This document shows positions 49,412-58,318 of a DNA stretch of 64,000 nucleotides, in pieces. The DNA lies in contig JAFTKO010000021.1 in the NCBI GenBank assembly GCA_017453205.1, forward strand, positions 124,001 through 188,000, given 5' to 3'. Below the pieces are notes generated by a model. It saw nothing but the letters and a program-made list of their open reading frames with translations, made no database searches and was not told the origin of the DNA. Numbering within the stretch: position 1 is the first letter of the stretch; each line of letters opens with the position of its first letter. The position numbers and the translations under genes are program-made. This stretch comes from Clostridia bacterium (lineage in GTDB: Bacteria; Bacillota; Clostridia; Oscillospirales; CAG-272).

Positions 49412-51901
49412 ATGAGAAAATTTTTCATCATAATCGCGGTGATGCTGTCTGTTGCGCTGATCGGCGTGGGAGGATTGATTGCATGGCAATATTATTTTTC
49501 CGAGAGTCCGCTTGAAAAGACGGCAAATGCACTGTTCCCGGAGCTCGAGGTTTTGGGTGAGATGAAAGAACAGGGAAGTATCGTGCTTACGGGATCGGTG
49601 GAATCAGAGCTGTACGAGGGACTGAAAAAGCCGTTGGAACTTACGTTGGGGCTTGAATATTCGTCCGATGCAACCAAACTGGCGGTGGAAATGGGCAGCG
49701 AGGGAGAAGCATTGGACGCCTCGCTTTTGTTGGACAACAAAGGTGCGTCGGTCTCATCGTCGATGTTCGCCGAAAATGCTCAATACGGGGTGCGCTTTGA
49801 GAATTTGAAGGCGTCGATTGACGAATCTCTTTTATCTCCCGATGCGGGCGGCGACTATGCGATGTCGCGCGAGCTCTATGATCTTCTTGTAAATCTTGCC
49901 GAGGAAAATCCAAACGGCTCGACAAAGCTACGCACTGTGTTGGTACGGCTCTTTCAGACTGCCGAAAAGGAGTTGACCGTGACCGAGGAGAAGCGTGAGG
50001 TCGATCTGCTCGATGTGCCAGTGACCGCGAACGTGACTGAGCTTGGTTTTGATCATGCCTTTCTTACAGCTTTTGCGGAGGCACTGCTTGATGAATGTCG
50101 GAACGATGCAATGCTTTGCAAAACGGTTGCCGAGCTTCTTCCTTTGGAGAATGAAGCACTCACCGAAGAACCCATTGCCGAGGTTGAGGCACTTGTCGAG
50201 CTGTGCAAAAAACTGAAAAATATTGATGCGCTGGAGGGCAGTGTCAGTATTGCCGAATACGCGGGGTATGTTGTGCTTGTTGAGGGGAAACTGTCGGTGA
50301 CCGATAAAAAGACCGATAAGGATGATGTGTTTGCGTTTTCCTGGGCGGTTACCGAGAACCCCGACAAGGATCCGCGTTTTAAGGTTGCGGTTACCCACAA
50401 GCAAAGCGAAAAGACGGTTTACGCTCTGACGGCCAATTTTGAACGCACCAAGAAAAATCGGGACACGGTTTATTCCTTGGAGGTATTAACCGATTCGCGC
50501 GGCGAGTTCAACTATGCCGAGCGTGCCGAGCTGACGTTGAAGATCGCTGAGGACGGTGAACTGGAGCTCGATCTGGTGACGGCGTATGCGGTGGATTACA
50601 AAAAGCTTTCGGATGCTGAGTTCGAGGAGGATACCGAGTTGGAGATCCGCGGTTCCTTGAAATACACTTCAAGATCTCTTTCACTGACCGTGGATGAGAT
50701 CACTCTTGTCAGCGCGGATATCCGTCTTTTTGATATGAAAAAGTCGTCCTTCACGCTCACACTCTCCTCAAAGCTTCCATCCCTTGGTAAAAGCACCGAC
50801 GCGACGGATTTGTGTACCATGACGGAGGAAAAGCTGGAGGTGTTACGGAACGATCTGCATAGCGTCTTATCGGAGCGTGCCGAAAAGATCAATACGTCTC
50901 TCGGGGTTACGCTTTTGCAATACGGCTACATTGCCGAGGAGGTTGAAACAGTAGATTTTGACTCTTACGGATTTCACGCCTATGATGCCATAACACGGCG
51001 CCTGTTTGTTGTCGAGCAGATCATCGGCGAAGATTCGTCTACGATCGACACTGACATTCGAGTGTATGATACCGATTCGATGAAGCAGGTCGGTGAGATA
51101 CCGATGGGGGACGCGTTAAGTGTGGAGCTTGAAGCGGATAACGGTACTCTGCTGGTCTGTGACTATGAAAGCCTCTCGGTGTATGATGCCCGAACTTTGA
51201 AAAAGCTTCGTGAGCTGAAGCTTGGCGATGGATATTCTCTTGATTTTCAGTTCATGGTGTTGGACGGCAACTATCTTTATTTAATTTACGGCTCTTCGTT
51301 TCTGCTACAGTACAATCTTTCCACCGATGTGGTACGGCACATAGGCGTGAGTAACTACAATTTTATCCTTTCCGCGGCAGTTGACCGTGAAAGTCATACC
51401 CTGTGTTTGACGGGACGCAGGGCGGAAAATAAAAACAAGTACAGCATTATTATGTTCGATACGCAAACCGGTGAGAAAACATTTTATTACGAATATGCTT
51501 ATGAGAATGTAAATACCGGGGCAAATTTCATTGGCGTGGGATTTTCGGTTTTCGGACATTTCCGATCGCCTGCCGGTACAACGATCAATCGAGTTACTCT
51601 GACCCCCAAACGACTCAACAGCAATTTTAAAATTGAAGATATTCTGTACAAAGGAGCAGCCTGTTTTATTACCCGAGAAAGCGCATATAACAATTCTGAT
51701 ACCGCGTATTACGTATATGCCGTAACAAACAGTGAGGAACGTGTGCCGCCCGCCGGAGTTTTTTATTTCTCGAGCGTGCAATCGGTGATCCCGCTTTCAG
51801 AGACCGAGTTTGTGATCCACGATGTATACGGTGCCAACTCGAGCTTTACCAAAATCCAACTCACCCAAAAATGGTTTTGGGGTGAGGGGGTTCGCGGATA
51901 A
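49412..51901 (+). CDS. Large extracytoplasmic protein with N-terminal membrane anchor and C-terminal beta-propeller-like domain
   Basis: An 829-residue protein; the ATG of MRKFFIIIAV follows AAGGAG. A single N-terminal helix (about residues 5-26) without lipobox or clear cleavage site anchors it. Residues about 40-480 are beta strands and acidic loops of a repetitive kind (TKLAVEMGSEGEALDASLLLDNK; SLEVLTDSRGEFNYAE) that I cannot assign. From about 545 the pattern RLFVVEQ, DIRVYDTDSMKQVGEIPMGD, LLVCDYESLSVYDARTLKKLRELKLGD and IIMFDTQTGE is that of a YncE/WD-like beta-propeller. Next gene starts 37 bp downstream. Function unknown. Confidence 0.7.
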   Translation: MRKFFIIIAVMLSVALIGVGGLIAWQYYFSESPLEKTANALFPELEVLGEMKEQGSIVLTGSVESELYEGLKKPLELTLGLEYSSDATKLAVEMGSEGEALDASLLLDNKGASVSSSMFAENAQYGVRFENLKASIDESLLSPDAGGDYAMSRELYDLLVNLAEENPNGSTKLRTVLVRLFQTAEKELTVTEEKREVDLLDVPVTANVTELGFDHAFLTAFAEALLDECRNDAMLCKTVAELLPLENEALTEEPIAEVEALVELCKKLKNIDALEGSVSIAEYAGYVVLVEGKLSVTDKKTDKDDVFAFSWAVTENPDKDPRFKVAVTHKQSEKTVYALTANFERTKKNRDTVYSLEVLTDSRGEFNYAERAELTLKIAEDGELELDLVTAYAVDYKKLSDAEFEEDTELEIRGSLKYTSRSLSLTVDEITLVSADIRLFDMKKSSFTLTLSSKLPSLGKSTDATDLCTMTEEKLEVLRNDLHSVLSERAEKINTSLGVTLLQYGYIAEEVETVDFDSYGFHAYDAITRRLFVVEQIIGEDSSTIDTDIRVYDTDSMKQVGEIPMGDALSVELEADNGTLLVCDYESLSVYDARTLKKLRELKLGDGYSLDFQFMVLDGNYLYLIYGSSFLLQYNLSTDVVRHIGVSNYNFILSAAVDRESHTLCLTGRRAENKNKYSIIMFDTQTGEKTFYYEYAYENVNTGANFIGVGFSVFGHFRSPAGTTINRVTLTPKRLNSNFKIEDILYKGAACFITRESAYNNSDTAYYVYAVTNSEERVPPAGVFYFSSVQSVIPLSETEFVIHDVYGANSSFTKIQLTQKWFWGEGVRG

Positions 51902-51938
51902 CAAACAAGTTCCTCAAAAAAGAAAGGAGTTTTTCATT

Positions 51939-52478
51939 ATGATCTACATGTTTTTAGCAAACGGATTTGAAGAGGTTGAGGCGCTGTGCCCGCTTGATCT
52001 GTTGAGGCGCGCGGGATTGCAGGTGACGACGGTGGGCGTAGGCGGTGAAATGGTGGTCGGCTCCCATGGAATCGCGGTGCAAGCCGACATTCCGGAGGCG
52101 CTTTTCCGTGACAGCAATCCCGAAATGATTATCCTTCCCGGCGGTATGCCGGGGACCAAGCACCTCGATCAGTCACGTACCGTGGACACGGCTTTGCATG
52201 TTGCTGCGGCAAAGGGAGCCTATCTTGCCGCCATTTGCGCCGCGCCTATGGTGCTTGGCAAGCGTGGCTACCTTGAGGGAAAACGGGCGATCTGTTTCCC
52301 CGGCTTTGAAGCGTATTTAAAGGGAGCTACGGTCGCCGAGGAACGCGTGGTGAGGGACGGAAAGGTCATCACCGCCGCAGGCATGGGCGTCGCCTTGGAG
52401 TTTGGTCTTGCACTGGTCGCCGCGCTGAAAGGACAGGAGACCGCCGACGAATTGCGCCGCGCGGTTTTGGCGGATTGA
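51939..52478 (+). CDS. DJ-1/PfpI family protein (YajL/ThiJ-like)
   Basis: A 179-residue cytosolic protein; ATG (MIYMFLANGFEEVEA) after GAAAGGAG. Hallmarks: conserved Glu14 in GFEEVEA, ILPGGMPG, and the reactive Cys100 in AAICAAPMVLG followed by the PGFE motif. The DJ-1 subgroup is reported to protect against carbonyl and oxidative stress; chaperone, deglycase and glyoxalase activities have been claimed. The stop codon is one base from the GTG of the cyclo-ligase/CPBP fusion gene, so the two are co-translated. Confidence 0.9.
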   Translation: MIYMFLANGFEEVEALCPLDLLRRAGLQVTTVGVGGEMVVGSHGIAVQADIPEALFRDSNPEMIILPGGMPGTKHLDQSRTVDTALHVAAAKGAYLAAICAAPMVLGKRGYLEGKRAICFPGFEAYLKGATVAEERVVRDGKVITAAGMGVALEFGLALVAALKGQETADELRRAVLAD

Positions 52479-52479
52479 C

Positions 52480-54180
52480 GTGAGCACCGTTTTGGAAGCA
52501 AAACAACAACTGCGCGCCCTTCTCAAACAAAAGCGCAAAACACTGACAGCAGAGCAAAAAAAAGAATGGGACAGCGCCATTGTTGCGCAAATTGCGGCAT
52601 CCGAGCAGTTTCGGCGGGCGTCTGCAATTCTTTTGTACGCACCGCTGGAGGGGGAAATCAACCTGTTGCCCTTGGCGCGTTTGGCACGCAAGCAAGGCAA
52701 GGCTGTGGCATTCCCGCGTTGCGACACCGAGACCAACACCATGCAATTTTACCGTTTGGAGCCCGATGCCCGCTTGATACAGGGCGCGTATGGCATTGCC
52801 GAACCGCCCGAGGGGGCGCCGCTTTGCGAGACGGATGCCGACACGCTGTGCGTTTTGCCCGCACTGACCTTTGATCCCACAGGTGCACGGCTCGGTTACG
52901 GGAAAGGCTATTACGACCGTTTTCTCGAGAGCTTTTCGGGTGTGACCGTTGGCGCGGTATACCGATCATTTATGGTGAAACACGTCCCCACTGAGACACA
53001 TGACCGTCCTGTGGTATATCTGTTCACCGAGTGCGGGATGCTTAAATGTAAGCTCCAAGAAGCTCCGACCGAGCCAAGTGAACCACAGGAAAACGCACAC
53101 ACGTCTGCCGATTTATCAAAGCCGTCGATGCTTGAAGCTGTAAAAAAACGCATTTTGAAAACGGTAAGAACATGGACCTCGGCACTCCGCAAAAGGCCGC
53201 AGACTGCGGTCGTGGCGGCAGATACCGATGACGTTGACGCAAAAACAGCGGGAGAGGGCGGAGCGCTCCGTGCACCACACGCACCGCCGATCTTGGTGGC
53301 GGCAACCTTTGTCCTGCTGTTGCTTTCGCGTTTGATCGATACCCGATTGACCGACCGCAACAATGAGTACGTGGTGGTCATTTTGCTACAGCTGTTGATC
53401 TTTTTGATCCCTGCGGTCATCTATGGGATGTTGCGCAGTGACCGCTTTCCCGCACGGATTCGTATGCAGGCACCGCGAATGAAGCACCTGTGGTTTACCG
53501 TTTGCGTGCTTGTGGTCATGGTTTCGGGAGGCTTGCTCTGTGGAATTTTGACGGGCGGGATCTCCTCTCTGGCAGGGAACTTTACGCTTTACGATACCTT
53601 TGTGGCGCGCATCAACGGTTCCGCCGTCGAGACGATTTATGTCATTCTCGCCTATGGCGTTTTGCCGGCGTTTTGCGAGGAGCTGATCTACCGCTCCATC
53701 CTTTGCGCCGAGTACGAACGATTTGGTGTGGGCGTTTCGGTCGCGGTCAGTGCCATGTTTTTTGCCATGCTGCATTTTTCGTTCCCGCTGTTTCTCTCCT
53801 ACCTCTTCCTCGGTGCGATCCTCGCGGGGGCAATGTACACCACGCGCTCGTTTTTTACGGCGTTTGTCCTGCATCTTTGCTACAATCTTTTTTGCCTGTT
53901 TGGGCAACCCTATCTTTCGGCGTTCTATGTAAACGCGGGGAGCAACGAGATCTTTATTTTTTGCCTCGTCGTGCTCTTTCTGCTTTTTGGCGCCTTTGCT
54001 GCGGGCGAAGCACGTAAAATTTATCACATTTACGCACGGGAAAATTTGGATTCTTCCTATACCGTATCTGTCCCCGTGCGCCGTCTCCCCAAAAATCTTG
54101 TTCGTGCCGTTCTTTCCCCCGCCTGTGCTGTTTGTACGGTCATTTGGTTGGTGATGGCGATCGTTAACATATTAAGTTAG
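52480..54180 (+). CDS. 5-Formyltetrahydrofolate cyclo-ligase fused to CPBP-family intramembrane protease
   Basis: A 566-residue ORF starting at GTG one base after the previous stop codon. Residues 1-190 are a complete 5-formyl-THF cyclo-ligase (methenyl-THF synthetase): YAPLEGEI, VAFPRC, VLPALTFDPTGARLGYGKGYYDRFL (GYGKGYYDR at 139-147). A 75-residue charged linker leads to a membrane domain (from about 270) with the three CPBP motifs: EELIYR (Glu400, Glu401, Arg405), FxxxH (Phe428, His432) and HxxxN (His465, Asn469). CPBP proteases include Rce1 and bacteriocin-immunity proteins. The linker frame is continuous and both catalytic sets are intact. Confidence 0.88.
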   Translation: MSTVLEAKQQLRALLKQKRKTLTAEQKKEWDSAIVAQIAASEQFRRASAILLYAPLEGEINLLPLARLARKQGKAVAFPRCDTETNTMQFYRLEPDARLIQGAYGIAEPPEGAPLCETDADTLCVLPALTFDPTGARLGYGKGYYDRFLESFSGVTVGAVYRSFMVKHVPTETHDRPVVYLFTECGMLKCKLQEAPTEPSEPQENAHTSADLSKPSMLEAVKKRILKTVRTWTSALRKRPQTAVVAADTDDVDAKTAGEGGALRAPHAPPILVAATFVLLLLSRLIDTRLTDRNNEYVVVILLQLLIFLIPAVIYGMLRSDRFPARIRMQAPRMKHLWFTVCVLVVMVSGGLLCGILTGGISSLAGNFTLYDTFVARINGSAVETIYVILAYGVLPAFCEELIYRSILCAEYERFGVGVSVAVSAMFFAMLHFSFPLFLSYLFLGAILAGAMYTTRSFFTAFVLHLCYNLFCLFGQPYLSAFYVNAGSNEIFIFCLVVLFLLFGAFAAGEARKIYHIYARENLDSSYTVSVPVRRLPKNLVRAVLSPACAVCTVIWLVMAIVNILS

Positions 54181-54291
54181 CAAAGAAAGGTTACCTTGAA
54201 AAGCGGGCAAAAGGCGGCAAGCTTTTTGTAGCACCAAACGCAATTTTATTCTCGATAACCACAATAAAAATGTGTGAAAAGTTTTGAAAGG

Positions 54292-54323
54292 TGTCGAAAA
54301 AACTTTTCAAAGGTTTTTCGACA
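54292..54323 (+). promoter_or_regulatory. Leader hairpin upstream of malic enzyme
   Basis: TGTCGAAAAA pairs with TTTTTCGACA around a 12-nt loop containing AAAGG. It ends 11 bp before the start codon, which has no other ribosome-binding-like sequence nearby. Confidence 0.5.
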
Positions 54324-54334
54324 AAAAATAGAAT

Positions 54335-55510
54335 ATGTCAAATATCAGAGAAGAATCACTCAAAAAACATTATGAATGGAACGGGAAAATCGAAGTCGTT
54401 GCGCGGTGTCCCGTAAACGACCGCAACGATCTTTCACTTGCCTACACCCCCGGGGTTGCCGAGCCATGTTTGGAAATTCAGCGCCACCCCGAAAAGTCGT
54501 TTGAGTTGACGCGCCGCAACAATTTGGTAGCGGTCATCACCGACGGTACCGCCATCCTCGGACTTGGAGATATCGGTCCCGAGGCGGGAATGCCCGTCAT
54601 GGAGGGCAAGTGTGCGCTTTTTAAGACCTTTGCCGACGTCGATGCGTTCCCCATTTGCATTCGATCCAAGGATGTGGACGAGCTGGTACGCACCATCTAT
54701 CTGATCTCGGGCAGCTTTGGCGGCATCAATCTTGAGGACATCAGCGCGCCGCGATGCTTTGAGGTCGAGCGCAAGCTCAAAGAGATTTGTGACATTCCCG
54801 TGTTCCATGACGATCAGCACGGCACCGCCATTGTGGTTGCCGCGGCACTCATCAACGCGCTCAAGGTGGTCAAAAAGGAGATCGGAAAGGTCAAGGTCGT
54901 CATCAACGGTGCGGGCTCGGCGGGCTGTGCCATCGGTAAGCATTTGCTCAACATGGGTGTCAAAGATTTGACCATGGTCGACCGTTTCGGCATCATCTGC
55001 CGTGGTATGGAGGGGCTGAACCCCGCGCATGCCGAGATCGCCGAGCTGACCAATCAACGCTTGGCGCAAGGGACGCTTGCCGACGCGATGAAAGGTGCCG
55101 ATGTGTTCATCGGTGTTTCGGCGCCCAACATTGTCAGTGAGGACATGGTGCGGTCCATGAACGCCGATGCCATTGTATTTCCCATGGCAAATCCCACGCC
55201 CGAGATCATGCCCGATCTGGCGCTCCGTGCAGGTGCTCGTGTGGTTGGTACGGGACGCTCGGATTTTCCCAATCAGATCAATAATGTTTTGGCGTTTCCG
55301 GGTATCTTCCGCGGCGCTCTCGATTGCCGTGCGCGTTGCATCAATGAGGAAATGAAAGTCGCGACCTCATGCGCCCTCGCCTCCCTCATCCCCGATGATG
55401 AGCTCTCCGAGGAAAACATCATTCCGTTGGCGCTTGACAAACGCGTTGCCTCTGTTGTCGCCGCCGCTGTCATTCAAGCCGCCAAAGAAACCGGCGTGGC
55501 ACAGATATGA
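54335..55510 (+). CDS. NAD(P)-dependent malic enzyme (short bacterial type)
   Basis: A 391-residue enzyme converting malate to pyruvate and CO2 with reduction of NAD(P). Signature segments: [47 protein letters not shown], metal-site region [12 protein letters not shown], and the nucleotide fold [25 protein letters not shown] and [11 protein letters not shown] follow. Length fits the short form without the C-terminal phosphotransacetylase-like domain of MaeB. Cofactor preference cannot be read safely. The start codon lacks a Shine-Dalgarno sequence; AAAGG occurs only in a hairpin loop 21 bp upstream, so translation may be regulated. Confidence 0.92.
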   Translation: MSNIREESLKKHYEWNGKIEVVARCPVNDRNDLSLAYTPGVAEPCLEIQRHPEKSFELTRRNNLVAVITDGTAILGLGDIGPEAGMPVMEGKCALFKTFADVDAFPICIRSKDVDELVRTIYLISGSFGGINLEDISAPRCFEVERKLKEICDIPVFHDDQHGTAIVVAAALINALKVVKKEIGKVKVVINGAGSAGCAIGKHLLNMGVKDLTMVDRFGIICRGMEGLNPAHAEIAELTNQRLAQGTLADAMKGADVFIGVSAPNIVSEDMVRSMNADAIVFPMANPTPEIMPDLALRAGARVVGTGRSDFPNQINNVLAFPGIFRGALDCRARCINEEMKVATSCALASLIPDDELSEENIIPLALDKRVASVVAAAVIQAAKETGVAQI

Positions 55511-55536
55511 GGTAGGATAAAATAAGTGTATTTTTG

Positions 55537-55574
55537 CGGGGGAAGAACCTTTTTGTAAAAAGGTTCTTCCCCCG
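55537..55574. terminator. 38-bp perfect palindrome, terminator-like repeat element
   Basis: An 18-bp stem, 5' arm beginning CGGGGGAAGAACC and ending TTTTT, with a two-base GT loop; the plus-strand continuation is GC-rich (TACCCCCATCTCC). It lies between convergent genes. From general familiarity, similar palindromes recur in Oscillospiraceae genomes, so it may be a mobile or interspersed repeat as well as a terminator. Confidence 0.7.
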
Positions 55575-55652
55575 TACCCCCATCTCCAAAAACTTTTACT
55601 GCATGATATGAATAGCGTTCATGGGAACAGCGTTTCACGGGCTCGATTTGTT

Positions 55653-55937
55653 TTACGCTTTCCTTTTTTTGTTGTTTTCAAAGACCTCGATCATCAGCTT
55701 TGTTCCCAGGCAAAAGCCGTTGACAAAAGCGTTTGTCTCTATCGCAACCCGAAGATCAGTAGCGAGGTCCTCCCGCTTTTCATACAGTGTTTGCAAATCC
55801 TTTGGCAACAAGGTTTCAAATTGTTCGGTACATTCCCAATATTCTTCTTGCGCTTTTTTCTCTTCCGGTGTTTCTTCAAAAATATCCTCGTTAGGATTGA
55901 GATTGCCGTACCAAAGCTCTTTCAGTAGATTTTTCAT
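55653..55937 (-). CDS. DUF6809 family small protein
   Basis: A 94-residue acidic helical protein. MKNLLKELWYGNLNPNED at the N-terminus and NAFVNGFCLGTKLMIEVFEN at the C-terminus are the conserved ends of DUF6809 proteins, which are common in Clostridia and their mobile elements. The ATG at 55937 is chosen because family members start with MKNLL; its ribosome binding site (GCAGGT) is weak. Function unknown. Confidence 0.75.
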   Translation of the reverse strand: MKNLLKELWYGNLNPNEDIFEETPEEKKAQEEYWECTEQFETLLPKDLQTLYEKREDLATDLRVAIETNAFVNGFCLGTKLMIEVFENNKKRKA

Positions 55938-56103
55938 GATTATACCTGCTTTCATAAAGTGTATCCTTATTATAACATAATTTTACGAAAAGTCTTTTAA
56001 AATACTCATTATTGAGTAGAAGAAATTTTTTTGTCAAAAAAATGTGGAAAATAGGATGAGATTGTTTTTGGCGGTTCTCAAAATTCACATATTACTCTAA
56101 TGC
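55938..56103. other. AT-rich intergenic spacer
   Basis: Upstream region of the DUF6809 gene. Several A/T runs; no convincing gene, tRNA or promoter stood out on either strand. Confidence 0.4.
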
Positions 56104-56480
56104 GTCATTGTTGAACGAACTTTCTATACGTCATCACTGAGCGGGAGAGTAAGCATTCAACCGCATCACCCTTTATGCGTCATTCTGAGCGAAACGAACG
56201 TCCCGATAAAAAGCGTAAACAGTGGTACATTACAATTATTCGGGACGGAGTGCAGTCGAACCCGACAGGGCGCGAAGCGGGATCTTGTAAGGCGTCTTGC
56301 CCCGAGAGCAATTTTACTTTTTTGAAAAGACTCCTTCCGTCTCGCGTTGCTCGCCACCTCCCTCAAGAGGGAGGCTCAAAGTGACTTTGCCAAAACAAGC
56401 ATACCGTTTTGAGCGAATGTAGCTTTAGGCTCCTCCTTGGGGGAGCTGTCGCAAAGCGACTGAGGGAGATCCCAAGGCAA
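56104..56480. repeat. Mosaic of palindromic repeat elements
   Basis: Non-coding stretch built of short dyads: CCTCCCTC-AA-GAGGGAGG (56357-56374), CTCCTCCTTGGGGGAG (56430-56445) followed by AGCTGTCGC-AAA-GCGACTGAGGGAG, and an upstream CGTCATTCTGAGCGAAACG block (56182-56200). The few ORFs through it are short, lack ribosome binding sites and have no family character. These blocks resemble interspersed repeats common in gut Clostridia. Confidence 0.7.
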
Positions 56481-56631
56481 ACTTACTTTTATACCAACGA
56501 TGGATGCGTATCTGCGGTGGAATTGCCGATCACATCGACCGTCAAATCCTCTTTTTTCCGTTTCAAACGCCTTAAAATCAAATATTTTATAAAAATATCA
56601 ATAAAAAATGAAAAAAATTCAAAAAAAGTAT

Positions 56632-56660
56632 TGCAAAGCGGGAAAAATTGTGTTATACTA
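56632..56660 (+). promoter_or_regulatory. Promoter of the rimP-nusA-infB operon
   Basis: TTGCAA (56632-56637), 17-bp spacer, TATACT (56655-56660), about 100 bp before rimP. The leader includes a short inverted repeat (GATCATCATATGATG region). Confidence 0.75.
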
Positions 56661-56759
56661 TGCTATGGTAGTATAGTAGTGTGGGAGTGGGTTTTTGCGA
56701 ACCCGCTCTTAATTTTTGAAAACACTGCTTGATCATCATATGATGTACAGAGGTAAAAA

Positions 56760-57245
56760 ATGAAAAAAAGCAATGGGGGCATTGTGGGCGCGGTCAAAAA
56801 GATCGCGGAGCCGCTTGCCGAAGAGCTCGGCTACTTCCTTTGGGATGTAGAATATGTAAAAGAGGGCGCGGACATGTATCTGCGCATCACCATTGACAGC
56901 GAGGAAGGTATTACGATCGACGATTGCGAAAAAATGCACCGTGCCATCGATCCCTTGCTCGACGAAGCCGATCCCATCGAGGACGCGTATCACTTGGAGG
57001 TTTCTTCTCCCGGGATTGAGCGCGACCTCAAAAACGAGATGCAGATCACCGCTTGCGAGGGCTGGAACGTGGAGGTTCGCCTTTACGCCCCCATCGACGG
57101 CGCCAAGAGCTATATGGGTGAGCTGATCGGTCTTGATGAAGAAGGCAAAAACATTATCATCGATACCCCAAACGGTGAGCGCACCTTCCCCCGCACGGCG
57201 GTCGCGTCGCTCAAAACACGGTACGATTTTGATCAGGATAACTAA
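56760..57245 (+). CDS. rimP: Ribosome maturation factor RimP
   Basis: A 161-residue 30S-assembly factor. ATG after AGAGGT. Family motifs: LGYFLWDVEYVKEGADMYLRITID, DDCEKMHRAIDPLLDEADPI and YHLEVSSPGIERDLK; a C-terminal SH3-like barrel follows. First gene of the conserved rimP-nusA-rnpM-ylxQ-infB operon; nusA starts 39 bp downstream. Confidence 0.95.
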   Translation: MKKSNGGIVGAVKKIAEPLAEELGYFLWDVEYVKEGADMYLRITIDSEEGITIDDCEKMHRAIDPLLDEADPIEDAYHLEVSSPGIERDLKNEMQITACEGWNVEVRLYAPIDGAKSYMGELIGLDEEGKNIIIDTPNGERTFPRTAVASLKTRYDFDQDN

Positions 57246-57284
57246 AATGATCGTGGAGATATATTCAGAAAGGATTTTTATGAG

Positions 57285-58310
57285 ATGAACACAGAGTTTT
57301 TTACTGCGTTGGACCTTTTGGAAAAGGAAAAGGGCATTCCCGCGGAGTACATGATCGAAAAGATCGAGGCGGCGCTGATTTCCGCCTACAAGAAGGAATA
57401 CGGCAACAACACCAATGTGCGTATTTTGATCGATCCCGCCAAAAAGGATGTTCGCGTATATCAGCAAAAGGAGGTCGTTGAGGAGGTCGAGAACCCCGAA
57501 ACGCAGATCTCTCTTGCCGATGCAAAGGCGATCGCAAAAAAATACAATGTCGGTTCGGTGGTGGAGACCGAGGTCAAGACCAAGAATTTCCGCCGTCTGA
57601 GCGCCGCCGCCGCAAAATCTGTGATCATTCAAGGCATCCGTGAGGGCGAACGCCGCGTGATGCAGGAAGCATATGAGACCAAGCATGAGGAGATCATCAC
57701 CGCCACCGTTTCCAAGATCGACTCCGAGACCGGCAACGTGGTGCTGGAGACCGACACCAGCCGCGCCGTCCTGCTCCATTCCGAGCAGATCCCCGGCGAG
57801 ACCTTCACGGTCGGCGACAAGATCAAGGTTTTTGTCATGGAGGTCAACAAGGAGTCTCGCGGTCCCGTTGTCACGCTTTCGCGTGCGCATTCGGGTTTGG
57901 TTCGCCGCATGTTCGAGTTGGAGATTCCCGAGATCGCGGACGGCATCGTCATGGTCAAGGGGGTTGCGCGTGAGGCGGGCTCCAGAACCAAGATTGCAGT
58001 CATGTCCCGTGACGCGGATGTCGATCCCGTAGGCGCTTGTATCGGTAACCACGGTGCCCGTATTTCGGCAATCGTTGATGAGCTCCGCGGCGAAAAGGTC
58101 GATATCGTTACTTACAGCGAAAAGCCCGAGGAGTACATTGCCGCCGCACTGGCTCCCGCCGAGGTCATTTCGGTCACCATGACGGCAGAGCGCGCTTGCC
58201 GCGTACAGGTCGCCCCCGATCAGCTTTCTCTCGCCATCGGTAAGGAAGGTCAAAACGCACGCTTGGCGGCAAGACTGACCGGATGTAAGATCGACATCAA
58301 AGCCGATTGA
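57285..58310 (+). CDS. nusA: Transcription termination/antitermination factor NusA
   Basis: A 341-residue RNA-polymerase-associated factor. ATG after AAAGGA; an ATG five bases earlier meets a stop at once. N-terminal RNAP-binding domain (about 1-125, YMIEKIEAALISAYKKEYG), S1 domain (about 135-200), KH1 (RSRT-like AGSRTKIAV, VDPVGACIGNHGARI) and KH2 (APDQLSLAIGKEGQNARLAARLTGCKIDI). It ends after KH2 as usual in Firmicutes, without the acidic repeats of proteobacterial NusA. Confidence 0.95.
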   Translation: MNTEFFTALDLLEKEKGIPAEYMIEKIEAALISAYKKEYGNNTNVRILIDPAKKDVRVYQQKEVVEEVENPETQISLADAKAIAKKYNVGSVVETEVKTKNFRRLSAAAAKSVIIQGIREGERRVMQEAYETKHEEIITATVSKIDSETGNVVLETDTSRAVLLHSEQIPGETFTVGDKIKVFVMEVNKESRGPVVTLSRAHSGLVRRMFELEIPEIADGIVMVKGVAREAGSRTKIAVMSRDADVDPVGACIGNHGARISAIVDELRGEKVDIVTYSEKPEEYIAAALAPAEVISVTMTAERACRVQVAPDQLSLAIGKEGQNARLAARLTGCKIDIKAD

Positions 58311-58318
58311 TCTAAAAT

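Noticed and set aside
54255-54285. Another possible DnaA-box group near the malic enzyme leader
   Set aside because: Only one-mismatch matches were found and they are isolated, unlike the dense cluster at 21356-21475.
56166-56732. Short open frames on both strands of the repeat region
   Set aside because: No ribosome binding sites, low-complexity peptides, and overlap with palindromic modules.
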